From positions 1 through 12,712 of the forward strand of contig DATCLA010000092.1 in the NCBI GenBank assembly GCA_036564195.1: a DNA stretch of 12,712 nt, written 5' to 3'. Both the position numbers and the translations under genes were made by a program. Shown here in pieces: positions 1 to 6,938 of the stretch (positions within the stretch are counted from its first letter, which is position 1; each line of letters opens with the position of its first letter). This stretch comes from DATCLA01 sp036564195 (GTDB lineage Bacteria; Bacillota; UBA4882; UBA8346). The notes beneath the pieces are model-generated. The model was not told the DNA's origin. It made no database searches and worked only from the letters and a program-made list of their open reading frames with translations.

Positions 1-297
1 GGTCACATACTCACTACGGCCGGGAATTGATAAACAACCTTCCACGTCGCGGGCCTGGCCTTCCAGCTTGGTAATTTTAGGGTTGATCAGTACCAGTGGG
101 CCGTCACCGACATCGATGACCACGATGCGTTCCAAAACCCCGACCTGGGGAGCAGCTAAACCAACCCCCTTAGCCTCATACATTGTTTCGAGCATCTTTT
201 GGGCCAGGTTCCGGACCCGTTTGGTGATCTTAGCCACGGGACGGGCCTTACGGCGCAGTACCGGATCACCAAGGGTTACAATTTTTAAAATTGACAC
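1..297 (-). CDS. def: Peptide deformylase, N-terminal part (3' end beyond window)
   Basis: Peptide deformylase removes the formyl group from the N-terminal methionine of new proteins, using a metal-bound water, in the cytoplasm. The 99 visible residues contain motif I, GVGLAAPQVG (residues 44-53), and motif II, EGCLS (86-90), whose Cys88 is a metal ligand in this family. The HExxH motif that supplies the other ligands would lie beyond position 1, so catalytic completeness cannot be judged. The start is a GTG at 295-297, placed by a GAGGTG ribosome binding site (305-310) seven bases upstream; no ATG fits. It follows priA after 43 bases with no terminator, so it is probably co-transcribed. In related genomes fmt usually follows def. 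The family call is secure. Confidence 0.95.
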   Translation of the reverse strand, partial: MSILKIVTLGDPVLRRKARPVAKITKRVRNLAQKMLETMYEAKGVGLAAPQVGVLERIVVIDVGDGPLVLINPKITKLEGQARDVEGCLSIPGRSEYVT

Positions 298-340
298 AAA
301 AATTCACCTCAGTATTAGCATAACTTAAAAAAAAGAATTT

Positions 341-2791
341 TTAAAGTACCGAATAGGGATTACGGTCGCGAATAATTCGAACATCGGGATATTTTCGATA
401 AGAAAATTTTTGTCGGGACTCTTCTACCAGCCTTTCTAATAACTGGGGTTGACTGGATTTTAACAGTAATTGCCAGCGGTAAAGATTTTGAACTTTTTCA
501 ATTACCGCTGGAGCCGGGCCCATCAACTGCAGCTCATTACCGGCCCTGGGAAAATCCCGGACCAGTTCGGCTTGGATTTGCCGGATTAGAGCGGCATACG
601 CTTCGGCTGCCGCGATTACTTGTGTTTGCTTTATTCCGCTAAAACCAAACTTTACCAACTCACTAAAAGGAGGATAGCCGGCTTGACGGCGCTCGGCAAT
701 CTCGGTGCGATAGAAACTATCAAAGTCATACTTTTGGGCAAATTGAATCGCATAGTGTTCCGGATTATAAGTTTGAAAGATGACCCGGCCCGGTCGAGTG
801 CCCCGGCCGGCTCTGCCGGCTACCTGGATTAAGAGCTGGAAACAACGTTCCGCTGCACGAAAATCAGGTCGATTCAATGCCTGATCGGCTGCAATTACCC
901 CTACCAAGGTCACCTTGGGCAGGTCCAATCCTTTAGCGATCATTTGAGTGCCTAATAAAATATCCACCTTGCCGGAGATTAATTCCTCATAAATCTGTTG
1001 GTGCGCACCTTTAGTGGTAGTAGAATCATGATCCATCCGGATAATCCGGGCTCCGCCAAAGCGTTCCTTCAATTCTGCTTCGAGTTTTTGGGTACCGTTG
1101 CCAAAATAGCGAATCCGGTTACTTTGGCAGTTGGGGCAAAGATTGGGAACCGGCTGCCGGTAGTCGCAGTAATGGCAGCGTAGAATATTTTCATCAGAGT
1201 GATAAGTCAAAGAAACTTCACAGCAGGGACATTGCAAAGACTGGCCGCAGTCACGACATAAAATAAAAGTTGAATGACCCCGGCGATTTAAAAATAAGAT
1301 GACCTGCTCCTGACGGTCTAAAGTCTGTTGCATCTCCTGGTAGAGCAGATCGCTTAAAATGTTCTTATTTTTCCGTTTTAACTCCTGACGTAAATCAACA
1401 ATGGTTACTTCCGGAAGAGGTTGGCTGTTATAGCGCTGTTCCAATTTCACCAGATGGTAGGCTCCGGATTCCGCCAGATAATATGTTTCCACCGCCGGGG
1501 TTGCCGAGCCAAAAACCAGCTTAGCGTGGCTGAACTCAGCTAGCTTTTCAACTACCTTGCGTACATGATACCTGGGAGTTTCCTCCTGTTTGTAAGTAGT
1601 CTCATGTTCTTCGTCAACAATAATCAACCCCAGGTTGTCAAAAGGTGCGAATAAAGCGGAACGCGCGCCCAGCACGAAGGGAGCAGCGCCGCTTTTAATC
1701 CGTTGCCATTGGTCAAACCGTTCGCCGTCCGACATCTTGCTATGCAGCAAGGCTACTGCCTTACCGAACCGGGCGCGAGCCCGCTCCAAAGTCTGTGGGG
1801 TCAACGCGATCTCGGGTACCAGATATAATACTTGTCTCCCCTGTTTAAGCGTTGCCGCGGCCAGTTCAAAATAGATCTCGGTTTTGCCGCTGCCGGTAAT
1901 TCCCTGTAACAAAAAAGGCTTTTGATCGGTAGCTGTTTTAATTATCTCCAAAACGCGCTGTTGTTCCCGATTAAAGACGATGGGTCGAGAAACGGGGGCT
2001 TGCTCCATCCCGCAGGGTATCCGTTCCATCGGGATGGCAGTACCACGGATCTTGCCCTGTTTTTGCAGGCGGGTGAGCACTCCGGGACTAACTGCAGCAG
2101 CAGTGCAGAGCTCCGCCCGGGTCAAGCCGTGTTGCTTAGTAAGCAATACTTGTTTTACCCTTTGGGCAGCTGCAGTTTCTTTCAAATTTTCCGCAGCCAC
2201 CCAGAAAAAGACCGTACGAGTCTTCGTTTTTACTTTTGGCGGAGCAATTCTGGTTTCTTTGTGTAAAAAATTGTGTTGCAATAAAAATTTAAATATAGTG
2301 AGATATTCGCGAAATTCATTCCGCCACTCCCGATGAACAGCGCCTTTACAAGACAACTTTAATATTTTTTCAACCAACGCCGCCACCGGCAGATCCGGAA
2401 AATTCAACAGTAACTCCTTTCGCAGCTGGTCCACAGGTTCCGACAGCCGGTAAATGATTTGCCGTGACAAGTTGGTGCCCGGCGGCAGACATAACTTTAA
2501 AACCTCTGTCCGGCTGCAGCTATAATAAGGCGCCAGCCAATTCACCAGCTGGTATTGGAGCATTCCTAGCAAAGGCGGGTCATCAATCACCTCAATAATC
2601 TCTTTTAGCGCAGCTACTTCAGAATGGGTGGCGATTTCCCAGATATAAGCAATGGTCGGCCGATTTTGAAACGGAACCGTCACTCTGGCCCCAATTTGGA
2701 CCTTAGGGACCAACTGTGACGGGATGACGTAATCAAACAGACGGTCCAACGCCGTCGCATTTAAATCAAGCAAAACTTTGGCAATTTTCAT
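341..2791 (-). CDS. priA: Primosomal protein N', replication restart helicase PriA
   Basis: PriA is a superfamily 2 3'-to-5' DNA helicase that recognises stalled forks and reloads the replicative helicase. The 816 residues show an N-terminal fork-binding region (about 1-100), a winged-helix region, and the helicase core. The core has Walker A GITGSGKT (297-304, Lys303), the DEEH box (393-396) and the motif VI stretch QVAGRAGR (656-663). Eight cysteines (512, 515, 521, 524, 539, 542, 552, 555) form the two zinc sites inserted in the second helicase lobe. The length is at the long end of the usual range of about 730-830. The ATG is separated from the coaBC stop by one base and no good ribosome binding site is visible, which suggests translational coupling to coaBC. 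The frame is intact. Confidence 0.97.
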   Translation of the reverse strand: MKIAKVLLDLNATALDRLFDYVIPSQLVPKVQIGARVTVPFQNRPTIAYIWEIATHSEVAALKEIIEVIDDPPLLGMLQYQLVNWLAPYYSCSRTEVLKLCLPPGTNLSRQIIYRLSEPVDQLRKELLLNFPDLPVAALVEKILKLSCKGAVHREWRNEFREYLTIFKFLLQHNFLHKETRIAPPKVKTKTRTVFFWVAAENLKETAAAQRVKQVLLTKQHGLTRAELCTAAAVSPGVLTRLQKQGKIRGTAIPMERIPCGMEQAPVSRPIVFNREQQRVLEIIKTATDQKPFLLQGITGSGKTEIYFELAAATLKQGRQVLYLVPEIALTPQTLERARARFGKAVALLHSKMSDGERFDQWQRIKSGAAPFVLGARSALFAPFDNLGLIIVDEEHETTYKQEETPRYHVRKVVEKLAEFSHAKLVFGSATPAVETYYLAESGAYHLVKLEQRYNSQPLPEVTIVDLRQELKRKNKNILSDLLYQEMQQTLDRQEQVILFLNRRGHSTFILCRDCGQSLQCPCCEVSLTYHSDENILRCHYCDYRQPVPNLCPNCQSNRIRYFGNGTQKLEAELKERFGGARIIRMDHDSTTTKGAHQQIYEELISGKVDILLGTQMIAKGLDLPKVTLVGVIAADQALNRPDFRAAERCFQLLIQVAGRAGRGTRPGRVIFQTYNPEHYAIQFAQKYDFDSFYRTEIAERRQAGYPPFSELVKFGFSGIKQTQVIAAAEAYAALIRQIQAELVRDFPRAGNELQLMGPAPAVIEKVQNLYRWQLLLKSSQPQLLERLVEESRQKFSYRKYPDVRIIRDRNPYSVL

Positions 2792-2792
2792 A

Positions 2793-3995
2793 TTACATCA
2801 AAGTCCGTTCTTTCTTATATTTAATCAGATAGGTCAAAATAGCATCCGCCAGGGCAGTTTTAGGCTGGAGCGGGATTTCCACCGCTTCACTCTGGGAATA
2901 GATTATCACTTGATTCTCAGCAGCACCCATTCCCACATCCCTTCGGTCTACCCGGTTAGCAATGATCAGATCTAAATTTTTCCGCCGCAATTTTTCTAAA
3001 GCCTGCTCGCGCAGGTCATTGGTTTCAGCGGCAAATCCGACTAATAATTGCTGGGGTGACTTGGTTTGTCCCAACTGAGCCAAGATATCGACAGTAGGAA
3101 TTAATTTTAGCTCTAAGGGACTACCGGTTTTTTTGAGCTTCGTGACGGCCACCTTTTCGGGACGATAGTCAGCGGGTGCCGCTGCTTTAATAATAATCGT
3201 TGCTTCAGGTGCCAATCTGGTTACCGCCTGTAACATTTCGGCACAAGTTTCGACCTGGTAAACCCGAATGGAACGGCTGTTAACAGCCAAAGACGCGGCA
3301 GTCACTAGGATTACCTGGGCGCCCCGTTTATAAGCGGCTTCTGCCAAGGCATGACCCATCATTCCGGATGCCCGGTTGGTCAGGTAACGAATGGGATCAA
3401 GGGGTTCACGAGTGGCACCGGCGGTAACCAAAACTGTTTCGCCGCGTAGGTCCGGTTCGGTTAGCCCTTTTTCAATCTCTAATGCCAATTCCGACACGGG
3501 TGCCAGTTTACCGATTCCGGAATCACCACACAATAACCTGCCGGATACCGGTGGGACAATTTTGAAACCGTATTGGGCTAAACTGGCCAGGTTCTTTTGG
3601 ACAATCGGATTTTGATACATACCACAATTCATGGCCGGAGCGATTAGCTTCGGTCCGGTTGCCGCCAGCACGGTGGTAGTAAGCAGATCATCGGCAATTC
3701 CATGGGCGATTTTGCCGATGAAATTGGCAGTAGCTGGGATAACTGCTATTAAGTCCGCTTTTTTGGCTAAGGAGATATGTTCCACTTGCCACTGAATATT
3801 TGCTCCGAATAACTCCTGATGGACCGGATTACGGGTTAATTCTCTAAAAGTAAGCGGGGTTACGAATTCCGTAGCGGCTTTGGTCATAACTACTTCGATA
3901 TTAATTCCTTTCTTTTGCAGCAGGCTGATTAGTTCCGGGACTTTATACACTGCGATCCCGCCGGTAATTCCTAAAACCAGAGTTTTTCCCTTCAT
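2793..3995 (-). CDS. coaBC: Bifunctional CoaBC: phosphopantothenoylcysteine decarboxylase / phosphopantothenate-cysteine ligase
   Basis: CoaBC performs two successive steps of coenzyme A synthesis: it joins cysteine to 4'-phosphopantothenate (CoaB half), then decarboxylates the product with FMN (CoaC half). The N-terminal flavoprotein half begins with GITGGIAVYK. It contains the catalytic histidine in EHISLA (His73), PATANF (87-92), the PAMN motif (120-123) and the active-site cysteine in LLCGDSGIGK (Cys156). The CoaB half starts near residue 186 with VTAGATREPLDPIRYLTN and a KLKK lysine motif near 286-289. I start it at the second ATG (3993-3995) because AAGGAG (4003-4008) is seven bases upstream of it but only one base from the ATG at 4001. 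That gives 400 residues, normal for the family. A terminator lies between it and rpoZ; priA follows after one base. Confidence 0.96.
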   Translation of the reverse strand: MKGKTLVLGITGGIAVYKVPELISLLQKKGINIEVVMTKAATEFVTPLTFRELTRNPVHQELFGANIQWQVEHISLAKKADLIAVIPATANFIGKIAHGIADDLLTTTVLAATGPKLIAPAMNCGMYQNPIVQKNLASLAQYGFKIVPPVSGRLLCGDSGIGKLAPVSELALEIEKGLTEPDLRGETVLVTAGATREPLDPIRYLTNRASGMMGHALAEAAYKRGAQVILVTAASLAVNSRSIRVYQVETCAEMLQAVTRLAPEATIIIKAAAPADYRPEKVAVTKLKKTGSPLELKLIPTVDILAQLGQTKSPQQLLVGFAAETNDLREQALEKLRRKNLDLIIANRVDRRDVGMGAAENQVIIYSQSEAVEIPLQPKTALADAILTYLIKYKKERTLM

Positions 3996-4096
3996 CGCCA
4001 TGCTCCTTCAACTAATAATTAATAAGAATTGTAAATCAAATAGAATATCGGGATAACTATTTGAATATTGCGTTATTGTGGTTCTAATTATAAAAT

Positions 4097-4125
4097 AAAA
4101 ATCTCAGAGTAACAAGGCTCTGAGA
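4097..4125 (-). terminator. Intrinsic terminator between rpoZ and coaBC
   Basis: Arms TCTCAGAG (4102-4109) and CTCTGAGA (4118-4125) form an 8-bp stem with an 8-base loop. Read on the minus strand, the stem is followed by TTTTT and then ATTTT, a normal intrinsic-terminator tail. It lies 24 bases past the rpoZ stop, so it should end or attenuate the yicC-to-rpoZ transcript before coaBC. No convincing separate promoter for coaBC is visible in 4002-4096, so partial readthrough is possible. Confidence 0.8.
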
Positions 4126-4148
4126 CGTTTAAGAAAAAGCGACTATTC

Positions 4149-4352
4149 TTATTTAATCCCGGATTTAGTATGTTCAATCTTAACTTTTTGAGCAGCAATT
4201 TCATTTAACGCGAGCGATACGGCTTTAATAGATTTTTCCTCATCCGAGTGCGATTCCTCCATAATTTGTCTCGCCCGTTTAGCAGCAGCCGCAACTAATG
4301 AATAGCGGCTATCAACCGATTTAAGCAGTTCATCCAATGAAGGATAAATCAA
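4149..4352 (-). CDS. rpoZ: DNA-directed RNA polymerase omega subunit
   Basis: Omega binds the beta-prime subunit and helps assemble and stabilise RNA polymerase. The 67-residue protein has the conserved N-terminal block of clostridial omegas (YPSLDELL, DSRYSLV) and the signature AAAKRARQIME, followed by a short helical region (KSIKAVSLALNEIAA). The length is typical for Bacillota. The start is a TTG at 4350-4352. A strong GGGGGGAG ribosome binding site lies about six bases upstream, and the protein aligns from its first residue, so the rare start is credible. It follows gmk after 31 bases and is followed by an intrinsic terminator. Confidence 0.95.
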   Translation of the reverse strand: MIYPSLDELLKSVDSRYSLVAAAAKRARQIMEESHSDEEKSIKAVSLALNEIAAQKVKIEHTKSGIK

Positions 4353-4383
4353 TTAACGCTCCCCCCTTTAATTCCATCAAACA

Positions 4384-4992
4384 TTATTCCCCTAACAGCT
4401 TTTGAACAAACCCGATCTCCTGACGAGTGACCCGACATTTTTCAGCAAGTATAATACCTTTAATTTTTTCACATGTCAAGTCAATTTGGTCATTAATAAC
4501 TAAAAAATCATAATAAGGAATACATTGCAACTCAGTCTTAATATATTGCAACCTGAGTTCAATCTCTTCCGGTCGTTCGGTGGAACGACCCAGCAACCTG
4601 TTTTTCAGCTCTTTAAGGGATGGGGGCGCTAAAAATATTAATACTGTTTCCGGAAGCGCCTTTTTAATTGCAGCTCCTCCCTGAACATCGACATCTAGTA
4701 CTACATCACGGCCCTGTGCCAACAATTCTAAAACATTACTTTTCAGGGTTCCGTAATAATGATGATAGACTTTAGCCCATTCCAGAAATTCATCGGCATC
4801 AATTTTCTGCAAAAACTCCGTTTCGGTGAGGAAATAGTAGTTCTGTCCATTAACTTCATTGTCCCTGGGAGTACGAGTAGTTGCCGAAATTGAATAATTC
4901 AAATCCGGCAACTGCTCAAATAAGCTTGAAATCACAGTGTTTTTGCCAACCCCTGAAGGACCTGAAATTACAATTAACAGTCCCCGTTGCAT
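4384..4992 (-). CDS. gmk: Guanylate kinase
   Basis: Guanylate kinase phosphorylates GMP or dGMP with ATP to make GDP or dGDP, and also recycles GMP produced by signalling nucleotide turnover. The 202 residues contain the P-loop GPSGVGKNT (11-19), GMP-binding residues (Ser35, the R40-TPR stretch, Tyr53, Glu71, and the HHYYGT loop at 77-82), DVDVQGG (100-106), and the lid arginines in GRSTERPEEI. The length matches the usual 200-210. The residue after the P-loop lysine is Asn18, where Ser or Gly is more usual. GGAGGAATAG upstream of the ATG lies in the last codons of remA, whose stop is five bases away. The operon position (remA-gmk-rpoZ) is standard. Confidence 0.97.
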   Translation of the reverse strand: MQRGLLIVISGPSGVGKNTVISSLFEQLPDLNYSISATTRTPRDNEVNGQNYYFLTETEFLQKIDADEFLEWAKVYHHYYGTLKSNVLELLAQGRDVVLDVDVQGGAAIKKALPETVLIFLAPPSLKELKNRLLGRSTERPEEIELRLQYIKTELQCIPYYDFLVINDQIDLTCEKIKGIILAEKCRVTRQEIGFVQKLLGE

Positions 4993-4997
4993 TTAGT

Positions 4998-5264
4998 CTA
5001 TTCCTCCGGATCCGGGGAAAGTTCTCTGGAATTCAAACGATTGGCTACGGTTTCAGGTTGAACTGCCGACAAAATGATATGATCACTGTCGGTAATGATT
5101 ACTGCTCTGGTACGTCTACCATATGTAGCGTCAATCAACATTCCTCGATCCCGGCTTTCTTGAATGATGCGTTTAATTGGGGATGATTCAGGGCTTACAA
5201 TGGCAATGATTCGGTTTGCAGAGACGATATTGCCAAACCCGATATTGATCAGTTTAATATCCAT
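4998..5264 (-). CDS. remA: RemA-like extracellular matrix regulatory protein (DUF370)
   Basis: The 88-residue protein belongs to the DUF370/RemA family. In Bacillus subtilis RemA is a DNA-binding activator of biofilm matrix and osmoprotection genes. Visible family features are the start DIKLINIGFGNIV, the IVSPESSPIKR stretch, and IDATYGRRTRAVIITDSDHIILSA, whose arginine cluster is implicated in DNA binding in the family. The start is ATG with a GAGG about eight bases upstream. It lies between mihF (26-base gap) and gmk (5-base gap), the conserved family position. The regulatory targets in this organism cannot be read from this window. Confidence 0.93.
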   Translation of the reverse strand: MDIKLINIGFGNIVSANRIIAIVSPESSPIKRIIQESRDRGMLIDATYGRRTRAVIITDSDHIILSAVQPETVANRLNSRELSPDPEE

Positions 5265-5290
5265 GATGCTAACCTCAGGGGCCTCCCTTC

Positions 5291-5605
5291 TTATTTGCTA
5301 CCGAATCGTTCAATCAATGCCTGTTTTTGACGATTTCCAAGGCCCTGAATGCGACGGGTTTCGTCAATTCCGATATCAGACATAATCTTTTTGGTTTTCA
5401 CCTTACCAATTCGCGGTAATGATTCAAGTAAGTAAACTACTCTCATTTTGGCAATTACATCATCATTAACGTTAGAGAGCAACTCACGGATGGTAGTCTT
5501 ACCGCTTTTCAGATTTTGACGAATTTTCGCACGTTGACTTCTTACTTCTTGAGCTTTTTTTAGGGCTTTTTTCTTTTCCTCCATGGAGAGTTTCGGTAAT
5601 GCCAT
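5291..5605 (-). CDS. mihF: Integration host factor, mycobacterial (mIHF) type
   Basis: This small basic protein matches the mIHF family of nucleoid-associated proteins first known from Actinobacteria. They bind and bend DNA and are unrelated in fold to the HU-like IHF of Escherichia coli. It has a lysine-rich N-terminal helix (MEEKKKALKKAQEVR), then RELLSNVNDDVIAKMRV, then the helix-two-turn-helix region LESLPRIGKVKTKKIMSDIG and GLGNRQKQALIERFG. I choose the ATG at 5603-5605 because GGAGGTG (5612-5618) is six bases upstream. The longer frame, starting with GTG at 5614, would begin inside that ribosome binding site. This gives 104 residues. The ribosome binding site overlaps the yicC stop, implying coupling. 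The neighbours gmk, rpoZ and coaBC match the mycobacterial mihF context. Confidence 0.9.
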   Translation of the reverse strand: MALPKLSMEEKKKALKKAQEVRSQRAKIRQNLKSGKTTIRELLSNVNDDVIAKMRVVYLLESLPRIGKVKTKKIMSDIGIDETRRIQGLGNRQKQALIERFGSK

Positions 5606-5617
5606 CTTTTTCACCTC

Positions 5618-6496
5618 CTACTCCAGATTTTGAATTTGCTCGCGTAATTTCTCAAGTTCCGTTTTGAAATCAATGACTATTTGGGTTATCTGCAAATCAT
5701 TGGCTTTGGACCCGATAGTATTAACCTCCCGGTTTAATTCCTGGACCAAAAAGTCAAGTTTGCGCCCAATTGGTTCATTAAGATCCAACGTTGTTTCAAA
5801 CTGTTGCAAATGGCTTTCCAATCTGGTTAGTTCCTCACTGATATCACAGCGGTCGGCAAAGATGGCCACCTCCATCGCCAGACGGCCCGAATCAATTTCC
5901 AGCTCGCCGGTGAGTTCCTGCAATCGTTTGGTTAGCTTTTCCTGATAATCAGTAACTACTAAAGGAGCCGCAGCGGTTAAAGAGTTACAATAGTCTTTTA
6001 AGACCGCCAGTTTTTGCTTTAGATCACTGATCAATCTGCTACCTTCAGCCTGCCGCATCAGAGTCATCATCTTCAAAGCCTCTTCCAGGGCAGGTAGTAA
6101 AGCTTGCTCCAGCCGTTCCTGGTCGGCTTCGGGTTGAGTAATTATAAAAACATCCGGTAAACTAATCAGCGACTGCAGATCTACTTCACCTTGAAGTTGA
6201 TAGCTATTTTTCATTTCCTTACAGGCAGACAGATAAGCCGCAACCAGCGGACGGTTGAACTCAACTTTGGCTTCCGGAGTTGCCAGCCGCTCAATATTGA
6301 CTGCTACTTCAAGCTTCCCCCGGGCCACTTTTCCGCTGATCACCCGTCGCAACTTTTCTTCCAAAAAAAGATATGAACGGGGTAGTTTAAAATAGAGATC
6401 CAGATACCGATGGTTTATGGATTTAATATCAATCGTAATGTTATATTCGGCAGTGACAGCCGTGCCACGGCCATACCCGGTCATACTAAGCGCCAA
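5618..6496 (-). CDS. yicC: YicC/YloC family endoribonuclease
   Basis: YicC-family proteins are endoribonucleases linked in Escherichia coli to small-RNA turnover; the Bacillus homologue is YloC. The protein has the N-terminal signature SMTGYGRG, IKSINHRYLDLYFKLPR, and the C-terminal DUF1732 region with LVQELNREVNTIGSKAND and a conserved end, DFKTELEKLREQIQNLE. I choose the TTG at 6494-6496: AGAAAGG (6507-6513) lies about ten bases upstream, and the protein then starts two residues before the usual SMTG block. The longer frame from GTG at 6517 adds seven unconserved residues and has no ribosome binding site. Either start gives a normal family length (292 or 299). It is the first gene of the minus-strand run. 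Confidence 0.92.
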   Translation of the reverse strand: MALSMTGYGRGTAVTAEYNITIDIKSINHRYLDLYFKLPRSYLFLEEKLRRVISGKVARGKLEVAVNIERLATPEAKVEFNRPLVAAYLSACKEMKNSYQLQGEVDLQSLISLPDVFIITQPEADQERLEQALLPALEEALKMMTLMRQAEGSRLISDLKQKLAVLKDYCNSLTAAAPLVVTDYQEKLTKRLQELTGELEIDSGRLAMEVAIFADRCDISEELTRLESHLQQFETTLDLNEPIGRKLDFLVQELNREVNTIGSKANDLQITQIVIDFKTELEKLREQIQNLE

Positions 6497-6535
6497 TGTT
6501 TGATTACCTTTCTGCACTGTATAGGGCCTTTTAGA

Positions 6536-6564
6536 AAATCACTTATATATTCAACCTCTGTCAA
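6536..6564 (-). promoter_or_regulatory. Possible promoter for the yicC-mihF-remA-gmk-rpoZ run
   Basis: A perfect TTGACA (-35) is read on the minus strand at 6559-6564. The hexamer 17 bases on is TGATTT (6536-6541), a poor -10 match, although the spacer is AT-rich. Transcription from here would give a leader of about 30 bases before the TTG start of yicC, a sensible distance. The weak -10 keeps this tentative. Confidence 0.35.
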
Positions 6565-6763
6565 AAAAATTCCTGCTTTTTACTGATAAATTTCTATCTG
6601 ATACGGAACTTTTTTTTTGCAGATAGCGTTAATTCTTATGAAAGAAAGGCAACCGCTGCGGGGGTTGGATAGTAAAAACTGCAAATTGATACATAACTCA
6701 TTTCCAATCTCAATTAGCGGCTTTATCTCTTCTTAATTGAGCGAGTTTCATATCCAAATTTTT

Positions 6764-6826
6764 AACACATATATTTATTAGACTAATCTTAACTAAACAC
6801 CATATATACTATACATATATTGTGTT
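6764..6826. promoter_or_regulatory. Operator-like palindrome with an extra half-site upstream of htrA
   Basis: The arms AACACCATATAT (6796-6807) and ATATATTGTGTT (6815-6826) form a 12-base inverted repeat with one mismatch around a 7-base centre. A third half-site, AACACATATAT, lies in direct orientation at 6764-6774, starting 32 bases before the palindrome (about three helical turns). The single mismatch (C6801/T6821) cannot pair as a wobble on either RNA strand, so a DNA-binding protein site is likelier than an RNA hairpin. It lies about 110 bases before the htrA start. The binding protein is unknown. Confidence 0.4.
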
Positions 6827-6938
6827 AAAATTTTGTAAATATTGTAGTTATGAAACCGCTTAAAATAGCCGTTAAAATTACTAAATAAACTGCCGGATTT
6901 TTCAACAAAGATCTTATGAATGGAGGTTATCGTTTATT

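Larger units (their letters stand above)
6497..6938. other. Divergent intergenic region between yicC and htrA
   Basis: About 440 AT-rich bases without a credible gene. It holds the possible yicC promoter, a T9 run (6610-6618), an 8-bp inverted repeat CTCAATTA/TAATTGAG (6709-6716 and 6734-6741, 17-base loop), and the AACAC/ATATAT site cluster at 6764-6826. The htrA ribosome binding site TGGAGGT (6921-6927) lies eleven bases before its ATG, a rather long spacing. I recognise no riboswitch or RNA gene. Confidence 0.6.

Noticed and set aside
1922..2336. Two overlapping open frames of about 115 residues on the plus strand
   Set aside because: They lie antisense within priA, which has complete helicase motifs; they lack ribosome binding sites and any recognisable domain.
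4006..4043. TTGATT and TATTAG read on the minus strand as a coaBC promoter
   Set aside because: The transcription start would fall within the coaBC ribosome binding site, leaving no usable leader.
6650..6667. Hairpin CAACC/GGTTG in the region before htrA
   Set aside because: It is only five pairs with an 8-base loop, has no T-run, and matches no riboswitch I recognise.
6851..6873. TGAAAC followed by CGTT, resembling a SigW-type ECF promoter upstream of htrA
   Set aside because: The spacing is 13 bases; ECF promoters of this type need about 16, so it is not a credible site for the nearby sigma factor.
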